The translations under genes and the position numbers were made by a program. Below the pieces are notes generated by a model, which was not told the DNA's origin, ran no database searches, and saw only the letters and a program-made list of their open reading frames with translations. Positions 19,157 through 28,486 of a DNA stretch of 64,000 nucleotides are shown one piece after another (position 1 is the first letter of the stretch; the number at the start of each line of letters is the position of its first letter). Source of the stretch: 66-474 sp040388785. GTDB lineage: Bacteria > Pseudomonadota > Gammaproteobacteria > Xanthomonadales > Rhodanobacteraceae. The stretch is taken from positions 11,364 through 75,363 of the forward strand of contig JAZKBD010000035.1 in assembly GCA_040388785.1 (NCBI GenBank), written 5' to 3'.

Positions 19157-20653
19157 TCAGGGTTGACCGAGATAGCGGTAATACGCGATGCCGAAATCCT
19201 GGAACGCGGGCTCGTTGCATGTGCCGACGCGCTCGATGACGACGCCCGAGTTGCTGGCCTGCATGCCGTGCAAAGTGGCGCTGTCGTGCAACGCCGCGTA
19301 AGCGCTTTCATCCAGATCCACGGCGCCCGTCAACGCATCGCGAAAATGCATCCTGCGCGCCGCCTCGCGCCAACCCGGCGCCGCGCGTGCGGGAATCGCC
19401 TCGGCCGCATCACCGCTGCCGTAACCGAGCACCAGCAAATCGCGTCCATCCAGTTCGATACCGCGCGCCGCTGCATCGTCCAGACCCGCCGCCAGCCATG
19501 CGGGAAGCGCCGCGGTGTAGAGGTTGCCGAATTCCATCATCGCGTCGGCCCCCGTTCGCAACGTGTCCTCGACCAGGCGTTCGTAAGCTTCGCTCTTGCG
19601 GAACGCCTTGAGCAACGCCGCCGACGCCGGATACGCGTCCGCGGGCAGCACGCCGCCTTCGCAGCCGTCGACGCCGTGTTGCCATTCGCGCATCACCTCG
19701 TCGCGCGCCACGCCCGCGCTCGCGCAATAGCCGTCCAGCTCCCGCGCCGCATTGCCATCGCCGTGCATCGCGTCGTGACCAAGCGCCGCGAGCTGGGCCA
19801 TCGCCCAAGCGTTGCGCGGCATGCGGTGATACGGCCGGTGCATGAAGGCCGCGGCCAATCCGCGCAGGTACGCGGTGCGCGAACCGCCACGCCGCGCGAA
19901 CATCGCGTCCAGCGCGCGCAACGTCGCGTCGGTGTAGCAGTCGGTCGAATACTTGCCGTTGAACACCGGCAGGTCGCTCAGGTGTCCGTGCATGCCGGGC
20001 GTCTGGCCGGCGAAACGCAGGAACGGCTTGCGGAAATCGAGACCGCGATATTCGGACGCACTGCCCGCCAGCGCGAGATCCAGTTCCAGCAAACGCGGAG
20101 ATGCCTCGAGCAGCATTGCCACCGCACCCGCGCCCTGCGTCGGCTCGCCACTGCTGCCGCGCGCGTACTCGGCGATGTCGGCGCTCACCACGATGGCTTG
20201 GCGATCGCGTCCGTCGCAGGCGAGATAGCGCAAGCCGCCCTTCAGCGCGTAGACGCCGCCGAGGCAGGCGTGCTTGAATTCCGGCACTTCGCAGTCGCGC
20301 GCCAGCGAAGGTTTGCCTTCGGCGGCTAATGCGGTGTCGACGAGCCCGCGCACGATCACCGCGCCCGCCGCATTGTCGATGCTGGATTCGGTGCCGAGCG
20401 CGAGATAACCCACGCGGCGCGGATCGATTTCGTATTGCGCGATCAGCCTCAGCACCGCGTTCGCGGCCAGCGTGTAGACATTCTGGTCGGAACCCGGCAT
20501 CCGGAACGCATGGCCCACCACCGCGCGCGTCTTGGCCGGATCGTTGCCCGTCCATTCGCACCAGCGTTCCAGGTCGACGCGATATGGAGGCAGATAGACG
20601 GCCATTCCGCTGATGCCGACCGGCGGATTCGATGCGAACGGAACTGGAGCCAC
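19157..20653 (-). CDS. Hydroxymethylglutaryl-CoA synthase family protein
   Basis: A thiolase-fold enzyme related to HMG-CoA synthase. The catalytic trio is recognisable: Glu in ALGTESSID, nucleophile Cys in EFKHACLGGVYAL, and His in FMHRPYHRM. From the GTG at 20653 the protein has 498 residues, longer than usual bacterial HMG-CoA synthases (about 390). This GTG has AGGAA six bases upstream; an ATG at 20710 is the alternative. No other mevalonate gene is visible and the neighbours are a pilin and tRNA-Asn. Such enzymes also act in beta-branching of polyketides, so the substrate is open. Confidence 0.82.
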   Translation of the reverse strand: MAPVPFASNPPVGISGMAVYLPPYRVDLERWCEWTGNDPAKTRAVVGHAFRMPGSDQNVYTLAANAVLRLIAQYEIDPRRVGYLALGTESSIDNAAGAVIVRGLVDTALAAEGKPSLARDCEVPEFKHACLGGVYALKGGLRYLACDGRDRQAIVVSADIAEYARGSSGEPTQGAGAVAMLLEASPRLLELDLALAGSASEYRGLDFRKPFLRFAGQTPGMHGHLSDLPVFNGKYSTDCYTDATLRALDAMFARRGGSRTAYLRGLAAAFMHRPYHRMPRNAWAMAQLAALGHDAMHGDGNAARELDGYCASAGVARDEVMREWQHGVDGCEGGVLPADAYPASAALLKAFRKSEAYERLVEDTLRTGADAMMEFGNLYTAALPAWLAAGLDDAAARGIELDGRDLLVLGYGSGDAAEAIPARAAPGWREAARRMHFRDALTGAVDLDESAYAALHDSATLHGMQASNSGVVIERVGTCNEPAFQDFGIAYYRYLGQP

Positions 20654-20730
20654 GAGGATTTCCTGCGTCTGGACACGAAACGCGCGAGTATGCGGGAAAA
20701 GCGTGTCCACGCGACGTCAACGCGATCGCA

Positions 20731-20763
20731 AATAAAAAAAGGCCGACGCGATGCGTCGGCCTT
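20731..20763 (-). terminator. Rho-independent terminator of tRNA-Asn
   Basis: On the minus strand GGCCGACGC-ATC-GCGTCGGCC forms a perfect 9-bp stem with a 3-base loop, followed by TTTTTTTATT. It lies just downstream of tRNA-Asn. Confidence 0.9.
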
Positions 20764-20770
20764 GCATGTC

Positions 20771-20847
20771 TGGCGCCCGAACTTGGACTCGAACCAAGGA
20801 CCCCCAGATTAACAGTCTAGTGCTCTAACCAGCTGAGCTATTCGGGC
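20771..20847 (-). tRNA. tRNA-Asn (GTT)
   Basis: The acceptor stem GCCCGAA/TTCGGGC pairs perfectly. The D arm AGCTCAGCTGGTTAGAGC, the anticodon loop CTGTTAATC with anticodon GTT, the T arm GGTTCGAGTCC and an encoded 3' CCA are all present. The gene is 77 nt long and is followed by a strong terminator. I saw no integrase or duplicated tRNA end next to it. Confidence 0.97.
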
Positions 20848-20884
20848 AGCGAGCCGCACATTATCGTTGCAGCCGCTTTGGCTG

Positions 20885-20998
20885 TCAAAACGGGTTGCCT
20901 GCAGCCCCGGGGAAGCAGTTGTTGTGGAACTCGACTACGGAGCGCTTTGCCAGGGACGGCGCTTTGATGGGCACGGCGTTCGCCACGGAACCATGCAT
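20885..20998 (-). other. Small unassigned reading frame between amiC and tRNA-Asn
   Basis: A 37-codon frame (MHGSVANAVPIKAP, ending near AAGNPF) sits in the 193-bp gap between the amiC stop and tRNA-Asn. I do not recognise it and see no convincing ribosome binding site. It may be chance. Confidence 0.2.
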
Positions 20999-21040
20999 CC
21001 CACGCGGCCATCCGTCGACGTGCGGCGACCGATCGCAAAG

Positions 21041-22531
21041 TCACGAACTTGGAATAAGCAGCACCTGCCCCACCTGGATGGCGCCGCCCGCCTGGATCTT
21101 GCTGGAATTCACCGAGCGCAAGGCATTCATGCTGACGCCGTACTGGCGGGCGATGCCGGACAGCGTTTCGCCGCGCGCGACCTTGTGCATGTCCTGGAAC
21201 GGATCGCTGGAGTCCGGCGCCTTGTCCGCGGACGCCAATCGCTGCGGCGCATCCGCACTGACCGCCTTGTCGCCCTTGGCGGTGTCTGCGTTCGTGGCCA
21301 GTTCGGGCGCGGCGTCGGCGGTGAGGTGCAGGCGCTTGTTGCGCTCCATCGCGAACCAGGTGCCCGGCGGCGGCGTGGTTTCGAAATACTGCTGCACGCC
21401 CGTGAGGATGGCGTTGGCCAATTGCTGGCGATCCTTGCCGCTGTCAAGGCGGCTCTCGTCGGTGCGATTGCTGATGAACGCGGTTTCGACCAGGATCGAA
21501 GGGACGTCCGGCGAGCGCAGCACCACGAAATTCGCGCCCTGCACGGTGTTGCGATAGAGCGGCCCGATCTTGCCGAGCGCCGTCAACACGTCGCCGCCGA
21601 CTTCGCCGGCCGCGTGCATGCTGGCGCCTTGCGACAGATCCAGCAGCACCGAGGCGAGCATGTGGCTCTTGTCGTCCAGCGACACGCCGCCGATCAGGTC
21701 GGACGCGTTTTCGCTTTTGGCCAGCCACTTGCCGGCCTCGCTCTGCTTGCCGTTCGCGGAAAGCACCCACACCGACGCACCGCGCGCGTCGCAGAAATCC
21801 GGGCACGAGTTGGCATGGATCGACACGAACAGGTCGGCCTTGTGCTCGCGCGCGATCTGGAAACGCTGCTTGAGCGGCACGAAGTAATCGCCGCTGCGGG
21901 TCAGCACCGCATGCATGCCGGGCTGCGCGTCGATCAGTTTCGCAAGATTCCTGGCGATTTCCAGCGTCACCATTTTTTCCAGCGTACCGCCCTTGCCGCG
22001 CGCACCTGGATCATCGCCGCCGTGGCCGGCATCCACGGCAATCACCACCGGGCGCGGCTTGCCTTCGGCGATGTCGCTGTCGATGGTCTTGACGATCTTC
22101 GAGGGCTTGGTGTCGGGCGTGCCGAGTTCCACCACCAGCCGATAGCCGTACTCGGCGGTGGGATTCAGCAGGAAACTCTTCGGATGCGCGGCCTTGTCGA
22201 GGTCCAGCACGATGCGCGCCTTGCCCTGGAAGCGGCCGATGCGCATGTCCTTGACCGCGCCCTTGCCGGGCTTGGCGCCCACGCCGTTGCCGAACACGCC
22301 GTTGTCCAGGTCCAGCACCACCCGGTCGGGGTTGCTCAACTGGAATAACTGGTAATCCACCGGCGCGGACAGTTCGAAGATCACCCGCGTCGAATCGGGG
22401 CCGCCCCAGATGCGCACGGCCTTGACGGTGCTGGAAGCGCTCGCTGACGCCGCGGCCGCGCCCGCCGCGCAGGCCAGCATCCCACAGGCGAAGATGAAAA
22501 CCGACAGCAATGGGCGCAAGTTCCCCCTCAT
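21041..22531 (-). CDS. amiC: N-acetylmuramoyl-L-alanine amidase with AMIN and LysM domains
   Basis: Periplasmic zinc amidase that cleaves septal peptidoglycan during daughter-cell separation. The 496 residues from ATG 22531 run: signal peptide (LLSVFIFACGMLACAAG), AMIN domain (about 35-150, VRIWGGPDSTRVIFEL), Amidase_3 domain with zinc ligands in DAGHGGDDPGARG, Glu in TLEKMVTLEIA, His in FVSIHANS and catalytic Glu in LVETAFISN, then a Ser/Asp linker and a C-terminal LysM (HKVARGETLSGIARQYGVS). The LysM domain is typical of AmiB/AmiC homologues in Xanthomonadales. It lies 112 bp downstream of tsaE on the same strand, as in many gammaproteobacteria. Confidence 0.93.
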   Translation of the reverse strand: MRGNLRPLLSVFIFACGMLACAAGAAAASASASSTVKAVRIWGGPDSTRVIFELSAPVDYQLFQLSNPDRVVLDLDNGVFGNGVGAKPGKGAVKDMRIGRFQGKARIVLDLDKAAHPKSFLLNPTAEYGYRLVVELGTPDTKPSKIVKTIDSDIAEGKPRPVVIAVDAGHGGDDPGARGKGGTLEKMVTLEIARNLAKLIDAQPGMHAVLTRSGDYFVPLKQRFQIAREHKADLFVSIHANSCPDFCDARGASVWVLSANGKQSEAGKWLAKSENASDLIGGVSLDDKSHMLASVLLDLSQGASMHAAGEVGGDVLTALGKIGPLYRNTVQGANFVVLRSPDVPSILVETAFISNRTDESRLDSGKDRQQLANAILTGVQQYFETTPPPGTWFAMERNKRLHLTADAAPELATNADTAKGDKAVSADAPQRLASADKAPDSSDPFQDMHKVARGETLSGIARQYGVSMNALRSVNSSKIQAGGAIQVGQVLLIPSS

Positions 22532-22643
22532 GGGGACGAATTCAACCGCAAGCCGCGCCCGATTGCAAGCACTTTTTCCTTTGTTATCCGATGGCTGCGG
22601 ATGTTTTGTCGATGCAGGATGATGAAGTTGCGCCAAGTGACGG

Positions 22644-23120
22644 TTATCTTCCGGCCCGGCCTGCCACCGGTTTGATGCTCTCGAGCCAGTGCTGGCCGCG
22701 CATCGACGCCGCGGCCAGAAGGACGCTGCGTCCCTGGCCGTCGTGTTCCAGCGTGATTTCCAGATCGGCCTTTGGCAAGGCGCCGCGCCCCCGTTCGGGC
22801 CATTCGACCAGCACGATCGTTTCCCGGCCGTCCAGTTCGTCCAGCCCCAGCCATTCCAGTTCGCCCGCGTCGGCGATGCGGTACAGGTCGAGATGGAACG
22901 CATCGCGGCCATTGACGAAGTAGCGTTCCAGCAAGCTGTAGGTCGGGCTCTTGACCCGTTCGCCCACGCCCATCGCCCGCAGCAGCGCGCGCGCGAACGT
23001 GGTTTTGCCCGTGCCGAGTTCGCCGCGCAGGTACACCACGCCGCCATCCAGCAGCGCAGGTGCAAGGCTGCGCGCCAATGCAATCGTCGCGGACTCGTTC
23101 GGCAAATCAAATTTGTGCAT
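22644..23120 (-). CDS. tsaE: tRNA t6A biosynthesis ATPase TsaE
   Basis: ATPase of the TsaB-TsaD-TsaE complex, which makes N6-threonylcarbamoyladenosine in tRNA. The 158-residue protein from ATG 23120 has Walker A GELGTGKTTFARAL, the KSPTYSLLERY switch region and HLDLYRIADAGELEWLGLDE. It lies between nnr and amiC, the classic nnr-tsaE-amiC order. TsaB is encoded at 36261-36953. Confidence 0.94.
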   Translation of the reverse strand: MHKFDLPNESATIALARSLAPALLDGGVVYLRGELGTGKTTFARALLRAMGVGERVKSPTYSLLERYFVNGRDAFHLDLYRIADAGELEWLGLDELDGRETIVLVEWPERGRGALPKADLEITLEHDGQGRSVLLAAASMRGQHWLESIKPVAGRAGR

Positions 23121-23229
23121 GACGTTCCATTCGAAGCGGCTGTTGTCCAAAGTCAGGCCGCGGATGGCCGAGGTGGTCTTCCATGCGCCCTTGATGATCC
23201 GCTTGCGAGAGCGCCGGATTTGGCAGCGA

Positions 23230-24714
23230 TCAGGGACGATCGCGCAAAAAATGGCCATTCACCAATGCGCGCAGGTAAGGGAAAAGATCGGACGCCAGCA
23301 AGCCACGTTCGCCGGCGCGCGCGGCAAGATCGCCCGCGCGCGCATGCAAGCCGACGCCGAGGCAAGCCGCGTCCCACGTGTCGAGTCCCTGCGCGATCAG
23401 TCCCGCAATCACCCCGGTGAGCAGGTCGCCCATGCCGCCCGAGGCCATGCCCGGATTGCCCCACGGACATACGGCCAGGCGTCCATCGGGATCGGCGATC
23501 AGGCTGCCCGCACCCTTCAGCACGACCATGGCGCGATATTTTTGTGCGAGTGCGCGCACCGCGGCGAAACGGTCAGCCTGGATTTCCGAAGTGGTCGTGC
23601 CAAGCAGACGTGCGGCCTCGCCCGGGTGCGGCGTCAGCACGCAGGCCGAAGGCAGCGTGCGCGGCGCCGCCGCAAGCAGGTTCAAGCCATCGGCGTCCAG
23701 CACCAGCGGCTTGCCGGCATCCAGCGCGGCATTCCACAACCCGCGTCCCCATTCGTCCTGGCCCAGGCCTGGTCCGACGGCGAGCACGGTCGCGCGCGCC
23801 AGCAATGGTTCCAGATTGCGCGGCACATGCACGCCCTGCGGCATCAGTTCCGGGCGCGCGGCGAGGATCGCGCCGACATTCGCCTCGCGCGTGGCGATGC
23901 TGATCAGACCGGCGCCGACGCGCGCCGCGGCTTCGCCACACATGCGCACCGCGCCGCCTGCGCCGAGATCGCCGCCGATCGCCAGCACATGGCCCTGGCG
24001 GCCCTTGTGGTTGTCGCGCGCCCGTGGCGGCAACGCGCGCGGCGCAAGCAGCGCGGCATCGGGCTGCGCCTGCGCGTAAATGTTCGCGGGAATGTCCAGC
24101 CTCGCAAGGCTGCGTTCGCCGCACTGATCGGCGCCTTGCGCGGTGAACAGGCCGCGCTTCCAGCCGACGAAACACACCGTCGCCGCTGCGCGCACGCAGG
24201 GATCGAACGCGACGCCGGTGCCGGCGTTCAGTCCGCTGGGCCCGTCCAGCGCCAGGACCGGACGCGTTTGTGCGTTCAAGGTTGCGATCAGTTTTGCCGC
24301 GTCGCCGGCGGGCGCGCGATTCAGGCCCGAACCAAACAGCGCATCCACGTACACGTCGGCTTCCGGCAACGCGGCGGCGGAAAACGTGACTTGACCACCC
24401 TCGCGCATGCAACGTTCGCGTGCGAGCGCCGCGTCGCCGGTCGAGTGTTCGCTCGTGGCGATGACATGCGCGCGCATGCCCGCCATGCACGCCAACGCGG
24501 CCAGCAGAAACCCGTCGCCGCCGTTGTTGCCGGGGCCGCATACGACGCACAGCGTCTGCGCCTGCGGCCAGCGATGGCGCAACACGTCGAGCGCGGCGCG
24601 TGCGGCGCGCTTCATCAATTCGATGCCGTCGATGCCGCCACCGATGGCGAGCCGATCGAGCGCGCGCACCTGCGCGGTGGTGTAGAGCGCCAATTGCGGA
24701 TCGGTGGTCGGCAT
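23230..24714 (-). CDS. nnr: Bifunctional NAD(P)H-hydrate epimerase / ADP-dependent dehydratase
   Basis: Repairs hydrated NADH and NADPH. The 494-residue fusion has an N-terminal epimerase (VVCGPGNNGGDGFLLA, DALFGSGLNR, LDGPSGLNAGTG) and a C-terminal dehydratase (GHVLAIGGDLGAGGAVRMC, AVGPGLGQ, VLTPHPGEAARLLG, NPGMASGGMGDLLTGVIAGL). The length is normal for YjeF-type fusions. It diverges from queG, whose start is only 22 bp away. Confidence 0.95.
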   Translation of the reverse strand: MPTTDPQLALYTTAQVRALDRLAIGGGIDGIELMKRAARAALDVLRHRWPQAQTLCVVCGPGNNGGDGFLLAALACMAGMRAHVIATSEHSTGDAALARERCMREGGQVTFSAAALPEADVYVDALFGSGLNRAPAGDAAKLIATLNAQTRPVLALDGPSGLNAGTGVAFDPCVRAAATVCFVGWKRGLFTAQGADQCGERSLARLDIPANIYAQAQPDAALLAPRALPPRARDNHKGRQGHVLAIGGDLGAGGAVRMCGEAAARVGAGLISIATREANVGAILAARPELMPQGVHVPRNLEPLLARATVLAVGPGLGQDEWGRGLWNAALDAGKPLVLDADGLNLLAAAPRTLPSACVLTPHPGEAARLLGTTTSEIQADRFAAVRALAQKYRAMVVLKGAGSLIADPDGRLAVCPWGNPGMASGGMGDLLTGVIAGLIAQGLDTWDAACLGVGLHARAGDLAARAGERGLLASDLFPYLRALVNGHFLRDRP

Positions 24715-24736
24715 CGCGTGATCCTACAATGTGCGT

Positions 24737-25837
24737 ATGCCAACGGTCAGTGAAACCATCGCCAGCGAAATCGATTTCGCCGCACTCGCGCGGCAGATCA
24801 AGGCCTGGGGTGTGGAGCTCGGCTTCGCGAAGGTGGGCATCACCGGCGTCGATTTGCGCGACGACGAGACGCATCTCCAGGAATGGCTGCGCCAGGGCCG
24901 CCACGGCACGATGGATTACATGCAGCACCACGGCACCAAGCGCAGCCGCCCGCAGGAACTGCAACCCGGCACCGTGCGGGTGATTTCCGCGCGCATGAAT
25001 TACCTGCCGGATGGCGTGGACACTGACGCGGCATGGCGCACGCTGGGTGACGGCGAATGCGCCTACATTTCGCGTTATGCGCTGGGCCGCGATTACCACA
25101 AGCTGATCCGCAACCGTCTGCAGAAACTCGCCGATCGCATCGCCAGCGAAACCGGACCGTTCGGCTATCGCGCGTTCACCGATTCGGCGCCAGTGCTGGA
25201 AAAGGCGCTGGCGCGCAACGCGGGACTCGGCTGGATCGGCAAGCACACGCTGGCGCTGGACCGCGACGCGGGTTCGTGGTTTTTCCTGGGCGAGCTTTAC
25301 ACCGACCTGCCGCTGCCGATCGATGCGCCTTCCACCGCGCATTGCGGAACCTGCACGCGCTGCATAGACGTGTGTCCGACGCAAGCCATCACCGGCCCGT
25401 ACCAGCTCGACGCGCGCCGCTGCATCGCCTATCTCACCATCGAATCGAAGGACGCGATTCCCGAGGAGCTGCGCCCGCTGATCGGCAATCGCGTGTTCGG
25501 TTGCGACGATTGCCAACTGGTCTGCCCCTGGAACAAATTCGCGCAAGCCACGCACGAGGAAGATTTTGCGCCGCGCCACGGCCTCGATCACGCGAAGCTT
25601 GTCGAGTTGTTCGCGTGGACCGAAGACGAATTCCTGAAACGCACCGAGGGTATGCCGATCCGCCGCGCAGGTTACGCAGGCTTCATGCGCAACGTCGCGG
25701 TGGCGCTGGGCAACGCGCCGCACACGCCTGAAGTGATGGAGGCGCTCGAGGCACGCGCCAACGACCCATCGCCGCTGGTGCGCGAGCACGTGGCATGGGC
25801 GCTGGCGCAACAAACCGCGAAGGCTGGCAAGGCATGA
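24737..25837 (+). CDS. queG: Epoxyqueuosine reductase
   Basis: Cobalamin- and Fe-S-dependent enzyme for the last step of queuosine synthesis in tRNA. From ATG 24737 it has 366 residues, with two [4Fe-4S] motifs: CGTCTRCIDVCPTQAI and the C-terminal CDDCQLVCPWNK. The N-terminal active-site region reads YMQHHGTKRSRPQEL. A GTG at 24731 is an alternative start. Its stop overlaps the next ATG. QueE and QueD are encoded at 39574-40577, and the cobalamin need fits the btuB locus at 48128-51285. Confidence 0.94.
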   Translation: MPTVSETIASEIDFAALARQIKAWGVELGFAKVGITGVDLRDDETHLQEWLRQGRHGTMDYMQHHGTKRSRPQELQPGTVRVISARMNYLPDGVDTDAAWRTLGDGECAYISRYALGRDYHKLIRNRLQKLADRIASETGPFGYRAFTDSAPVLEKALARNAGLGWIGKHTLALDRDAGSWFFLGELYTDLPLPIDAPSTAHCGTCTRCIDVCPTQAITGPYQLDARRCIAYLTIESKDAIPEELRPLIGNRVFGCDDCQLVCPWNKFAQATHEEDFAPRHGLDHAKLVELFAWTEDEFLKRTEGMPIRRAGYAGFMRNVAVALGNAPHTPEVMEALEARANDPSPLVREHVAWALAQQTAKAGKA

Positions 25838-26235
25838 GCCAGGAACCCGATCTCACGACACCACCGCATCTGCAGGAGGTACTGGACGAACTGCGCCGGC
25901 GCGAGCCGATCTTCCATCATCCCGGCTTCGGTACTTCCCGCGCCGACTACATGCGCATGACCGCGGATGACTTCTGGGAAATCGGTGCCTCCGGGCAGCG
26001 CTACAGCCGCGATTTCGTGCTCGACGTGCTCGAAGCGCGATTGGCGAATCCGGTCGACGAATCGGATTGGGAGAGTCGCGATTTCCATCTCCGCGAACTC
26101 GCGCCCGACGTATACCTGCTGACGTACACCCTGCGCCAGGGCGAGCGGCTCACCCGGCGCAGCACGATCTGGCGGCGCGCAGATGCCGGATGGAAAATCG
26201 TGTTCCATCAGGGCACGGTCGTTGCACCCGGATGA
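25834..26235 (+). CDS. NTF2-like (DUF4440-type) protein
   Basis: A 133-residue protein starting at an ATG that overlaps the queG stop (ATGA). It has the NTF2/SnoaL-type pattern: an N-terminal helix (LQEVLDELRRREPIFHHP), then strands ending in RRSTIWRRADAGWKIVFHQGT, which is the usual DUF4440 C-terminal sheet. Coupling to queG is positional; no function can be assigned. Confidence 0.75.
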   Translation: MSQEPDLTTPPHLQEVLDELRRREPIFHHPGFGTSRADYMRMTADDFWEIGASGQRYSRDFVLDVLEARLANPVDESDWESRDFHLRELAPDVYLLTYTLRQGERLTRRSTIWRRADAGWKIVFHQGTVVAPG

Positions 26236-26298
26236 CGCGCAAGTGGATTCCGGCTTGCGCCGGAGTGACGTCAAGCGCCCAACAGCATCGGACGGCCG

Positions 26299-26685
26299 TC
26301 AAGCCGCCGCCATCTGCTTCGGAATCGAAGTATTCGTGCGAGCGATGCGGTTGTCGGCATCGACGTAGACCAGCTGCGGCTTGTGCAGCGCGGCCTCGGC
26401 CTCGGTCAGCGACACGAAGGCGGCGATGATCAGCAGGTCGCCCGGCTGCGCGCGATGGGCGGCGCTGCCGTTCACGGAAATGATGCCGCTGCCTTCCTCG
26501 GCGCGCAGCGCGTAGGTGACGAAACGCTCGCCGTTGTTGACGTTCCACGCGTGGATCTGCTCGTACTCGCGCATGCCGGCGGCATCCAGCAGGTTGCCGT
26601 CGATCGCGATCGATCCTTCGTAGTGCAGCTCCGCGTGGGTCACGGTTGCACGATGGATCTTGCCCTTGAGCATGTTCAGTTGCAT
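26299..26685 (-). CDS. panD: Aspartate 1-decarboxylase
   Basis: Makes beta-alanine from aspartate for pantothenate synthesis. The 128-residue pro-enzyme has the self-cleavage site HYEGSIAID with pyruvoyl-forming Ser25, followed by ISVNGSAAH. It matches E. coli PanD in length and order. It is the last gene of a panB-panC-panD set on the minus strand. Confidence 0.96.
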   Translation of the reverse strand: MQLNMLKGKIHRATVTHAELHYEGSIAIDGNLLDAAGMREYEQIHAWNVNNGERFVTYALRAEEGSGIISVNGSAAHRAQPGDLLIIAAFVSLTEAEAALHKPQLVYVDADNRIARTNTSIPKQMAAA

Positions 26686-26773
26686 GGATTCCTCCGGCGC
26701 GGAGCCTGCCGTGATCACCCATTATAACCGCTGAACGGATGGCTTGCTGCGCCGCACAAACGGCGCCCAAGGC

Positions 26774-27591
26774 TCAATCGAACGCGAGATTGTCGATCAG
26801 CCGGGTCTCGCCCAGTTTGGCCGCGACCAGCGCCATCAATCCGCTGCGCTCGCCTTCCGCGGGAACCGCGAGATCTTCGGCGCGCCGCACCACGGCGTAA
26901 TCCGGCTGGAAGCCCGCGCGCTCCAGCCTGCGCGTCGCGGCGCCCTCGACCGCAGCGCGCGCGTGTCCCTCGACGAACGATTCGCGCATCCATTCCAGTG
27001 TCGCATGCAGTTCCGGCGCGCGTGCCCGCTGGTGCGCATCGAGGTAGCGGTTGCGCGAGGACAAGGCCAGTCCGTCGTCGGCGCGTGCAATCGGGCCCGC
27101 AACGATTTCCAGCGGACCACCAGCAATTGCTGCCAATCCTTCTGGCCGAACACCGCCACGTCGGGCTCGACCATCGCGAACAGCTTGGCCACCACGGTGG
27201 CGACGCCATCGAAGTGCCCCGGACGATGGGCGCCTTCGAGCGTGTCGCCCACTTCGGGCACGTGGATGCGCATCGCGTGTTCGGCACCGAATGGGTACAT
27301 CACCTCGACGGAGGGCGCGAACAACAGGTCGCAGTTGTGTTCGACCAGGCCCACGCTGTCTTCCGCCAGCGTGCGCGGGTAGCGCGTGAAATCCTCGCCG
27401 GGTCCGAACTGGGTCGGATTGACGAAGACGCTCGCGACCACGCGATCGGCCTGGCGTCGCGCCAGCTCGACCAACGAGAAATGTCCTGCGTGCAGGTTGC
27501 CCATCGTGGGCACGAAACCGACCCGCAGGCCTTCCTGTTTCCACGCCCGGATGCAGGCGCGCAGCGAACGCAGATCCCCAACGGTACGCAT
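26774..27591 (-). pseudogene. panC: Pantoate-beta-alanine ligase, broken by a small internal deletion
   Basis: Would condense pantoate and beta-alanine. The N-terminal part reads from ATG 27591 (VGFVPTMGNLHAGHFSLV, ASVFVNPTQFGPGEDFTRYP, FGQKDWQQLLVVR). The C-terminal part (LEIVAGPIARADDGLALSSR, then YLDAHQRARAPELH) is in another frame down to the stop at 26774. Compared with E. coli PanC, about eight residues (the RKMVADMGF region) are missing at the junction near 27105-27120, and the shift fits a loss of 3n+1 bases, about 25. Either a true deletion making the strain a pantothenate auxotroph or a collapsed assembly is possible. It lies 5 bp after panB. Confidence 0.85.
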
Positions 27592-27596
27592 GCCGT

Positions 27597-28427
27597 TTAC
27601 CCCGCGATTTGTTCTGGCCCCGGGAAACGCCCTGCCCGGACGTCCTCTGCATACGCCGCGAAAGCTGCGCGCACCGAACCGCGCCCCTCGAGAAAATCCT
27701 TGCTGAATTTCGGCTTCCGCCCCGGGGTCAGGCCCAGAAGGTCGTAGCAGACCAGCACCTGCCCGTCGCACTCCGCGCCCGCGCCGATGCCGATGGTGGG
27801 AATCTCCAACGCGCGGGTGATTTCGCCCGCCAGCGCGGCCGGCATCGATTCCAGCACCAGCAGTTCGGCGCCCGCCTGCGCGACGGCTTGCGCCTGCTCG
27901 CGCAAACGCGCGGCCGCGTCGTCGGTCTTGCCCTGCATGCGGTAGCCGCCCATCTTGTGCACCGACTGCGGTGTCAGGCCGAGATGCGCGCACACCGGCA
28001 CGTCATGGTTCGCCAGCGTGGCGATCACTTCGCAGACCCAGTCGGAACCGCCCTCCAGCTTCACCATCGCCGCACCGCCTTCGGCCATCAGCCGCGCCGA
28101 TGCCGCCAGCGCGGTCGCCGGATCGCGGAATTGCATGAACGGCAGATCGACGATCTGCAACGTGGCGGACAGCCCTCGCGCGACCATCGATCCGTGATAG
28201 ATCATCTGGTCCAGCGTCACCGGCACGGTGCTGGTCTGGCCTTGCACCACGTTGCCCAGCGAGTCGCCCACCAGGGCCACGTCAATGCCGACCGCTTGCA
28301 TGTGCGTCGCGAAGCTGGCGTCGTAGCAGGTCAGCACCACAATCTTCTCGCCGCGCGCCTTCATCGCGCGCAGGCCGGGAACCGTGATGGATTTGCGCTT
28401 GGGTGCGTCGGCAGGCTGGACGTACAT
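27597..28427 (-). CDS. panB: 3-methyl-2-oxobutanoate hydroxymethyltransferase
   Basis: First committed step of pantothenate synthesis, forming ketopantoate. The 276-residue protein shows TCYDASFATHMQAVGIDVAL, VGDSLGNVVQGQTST, VKLEGGSDW, CAHLGLTPQSVHKMGGY and the catalytic-Glu block LVLESMPAALAGEIT. It is intact, unlike panC, which starts five bases after its stop. Confidence 0.96.
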   Translation of the reverse strand: MYVQPADAPKRKSITVPGLRAMKARGEKIVVLTCYDASFATHMQAVGIDVALVGDSLGNVVQGQTSTVPVTLDQMIYHGSMVARGLSATLQIVDLPFMQFRDPATALAASARLMAEGGAAMVKLEGGSDWVCEVIATLANHDVPVCAHLGLTPQSVHKMGGYRMQGKTDDAAARLREQAQAVAQAGAELLVLESMPAALAGEITRALEIPTIGIGAGAECDGQVLVCYDLLGLTPGRKPKFSKDFLEGRGSVRAAFAAYAEDVRAGRFPGPEQIAG

Positions 28428-28486
28428 GCGGCGCTCCTCGGAAACGGCGCATTATCGCCGTTTGTTGTACCACGGCCAACCGCCGC

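Noticed and set aside
20771..20847. tRNA-Asn as an integration site of a genomic island
   Set aside because: No duplicated tRNA end, no integrase and no accessory genes lie next to it.
22951..24753. A 600-codon plus-strand frame
   Set aside because: Antisense to nnr, which has both catalytic domains intact.
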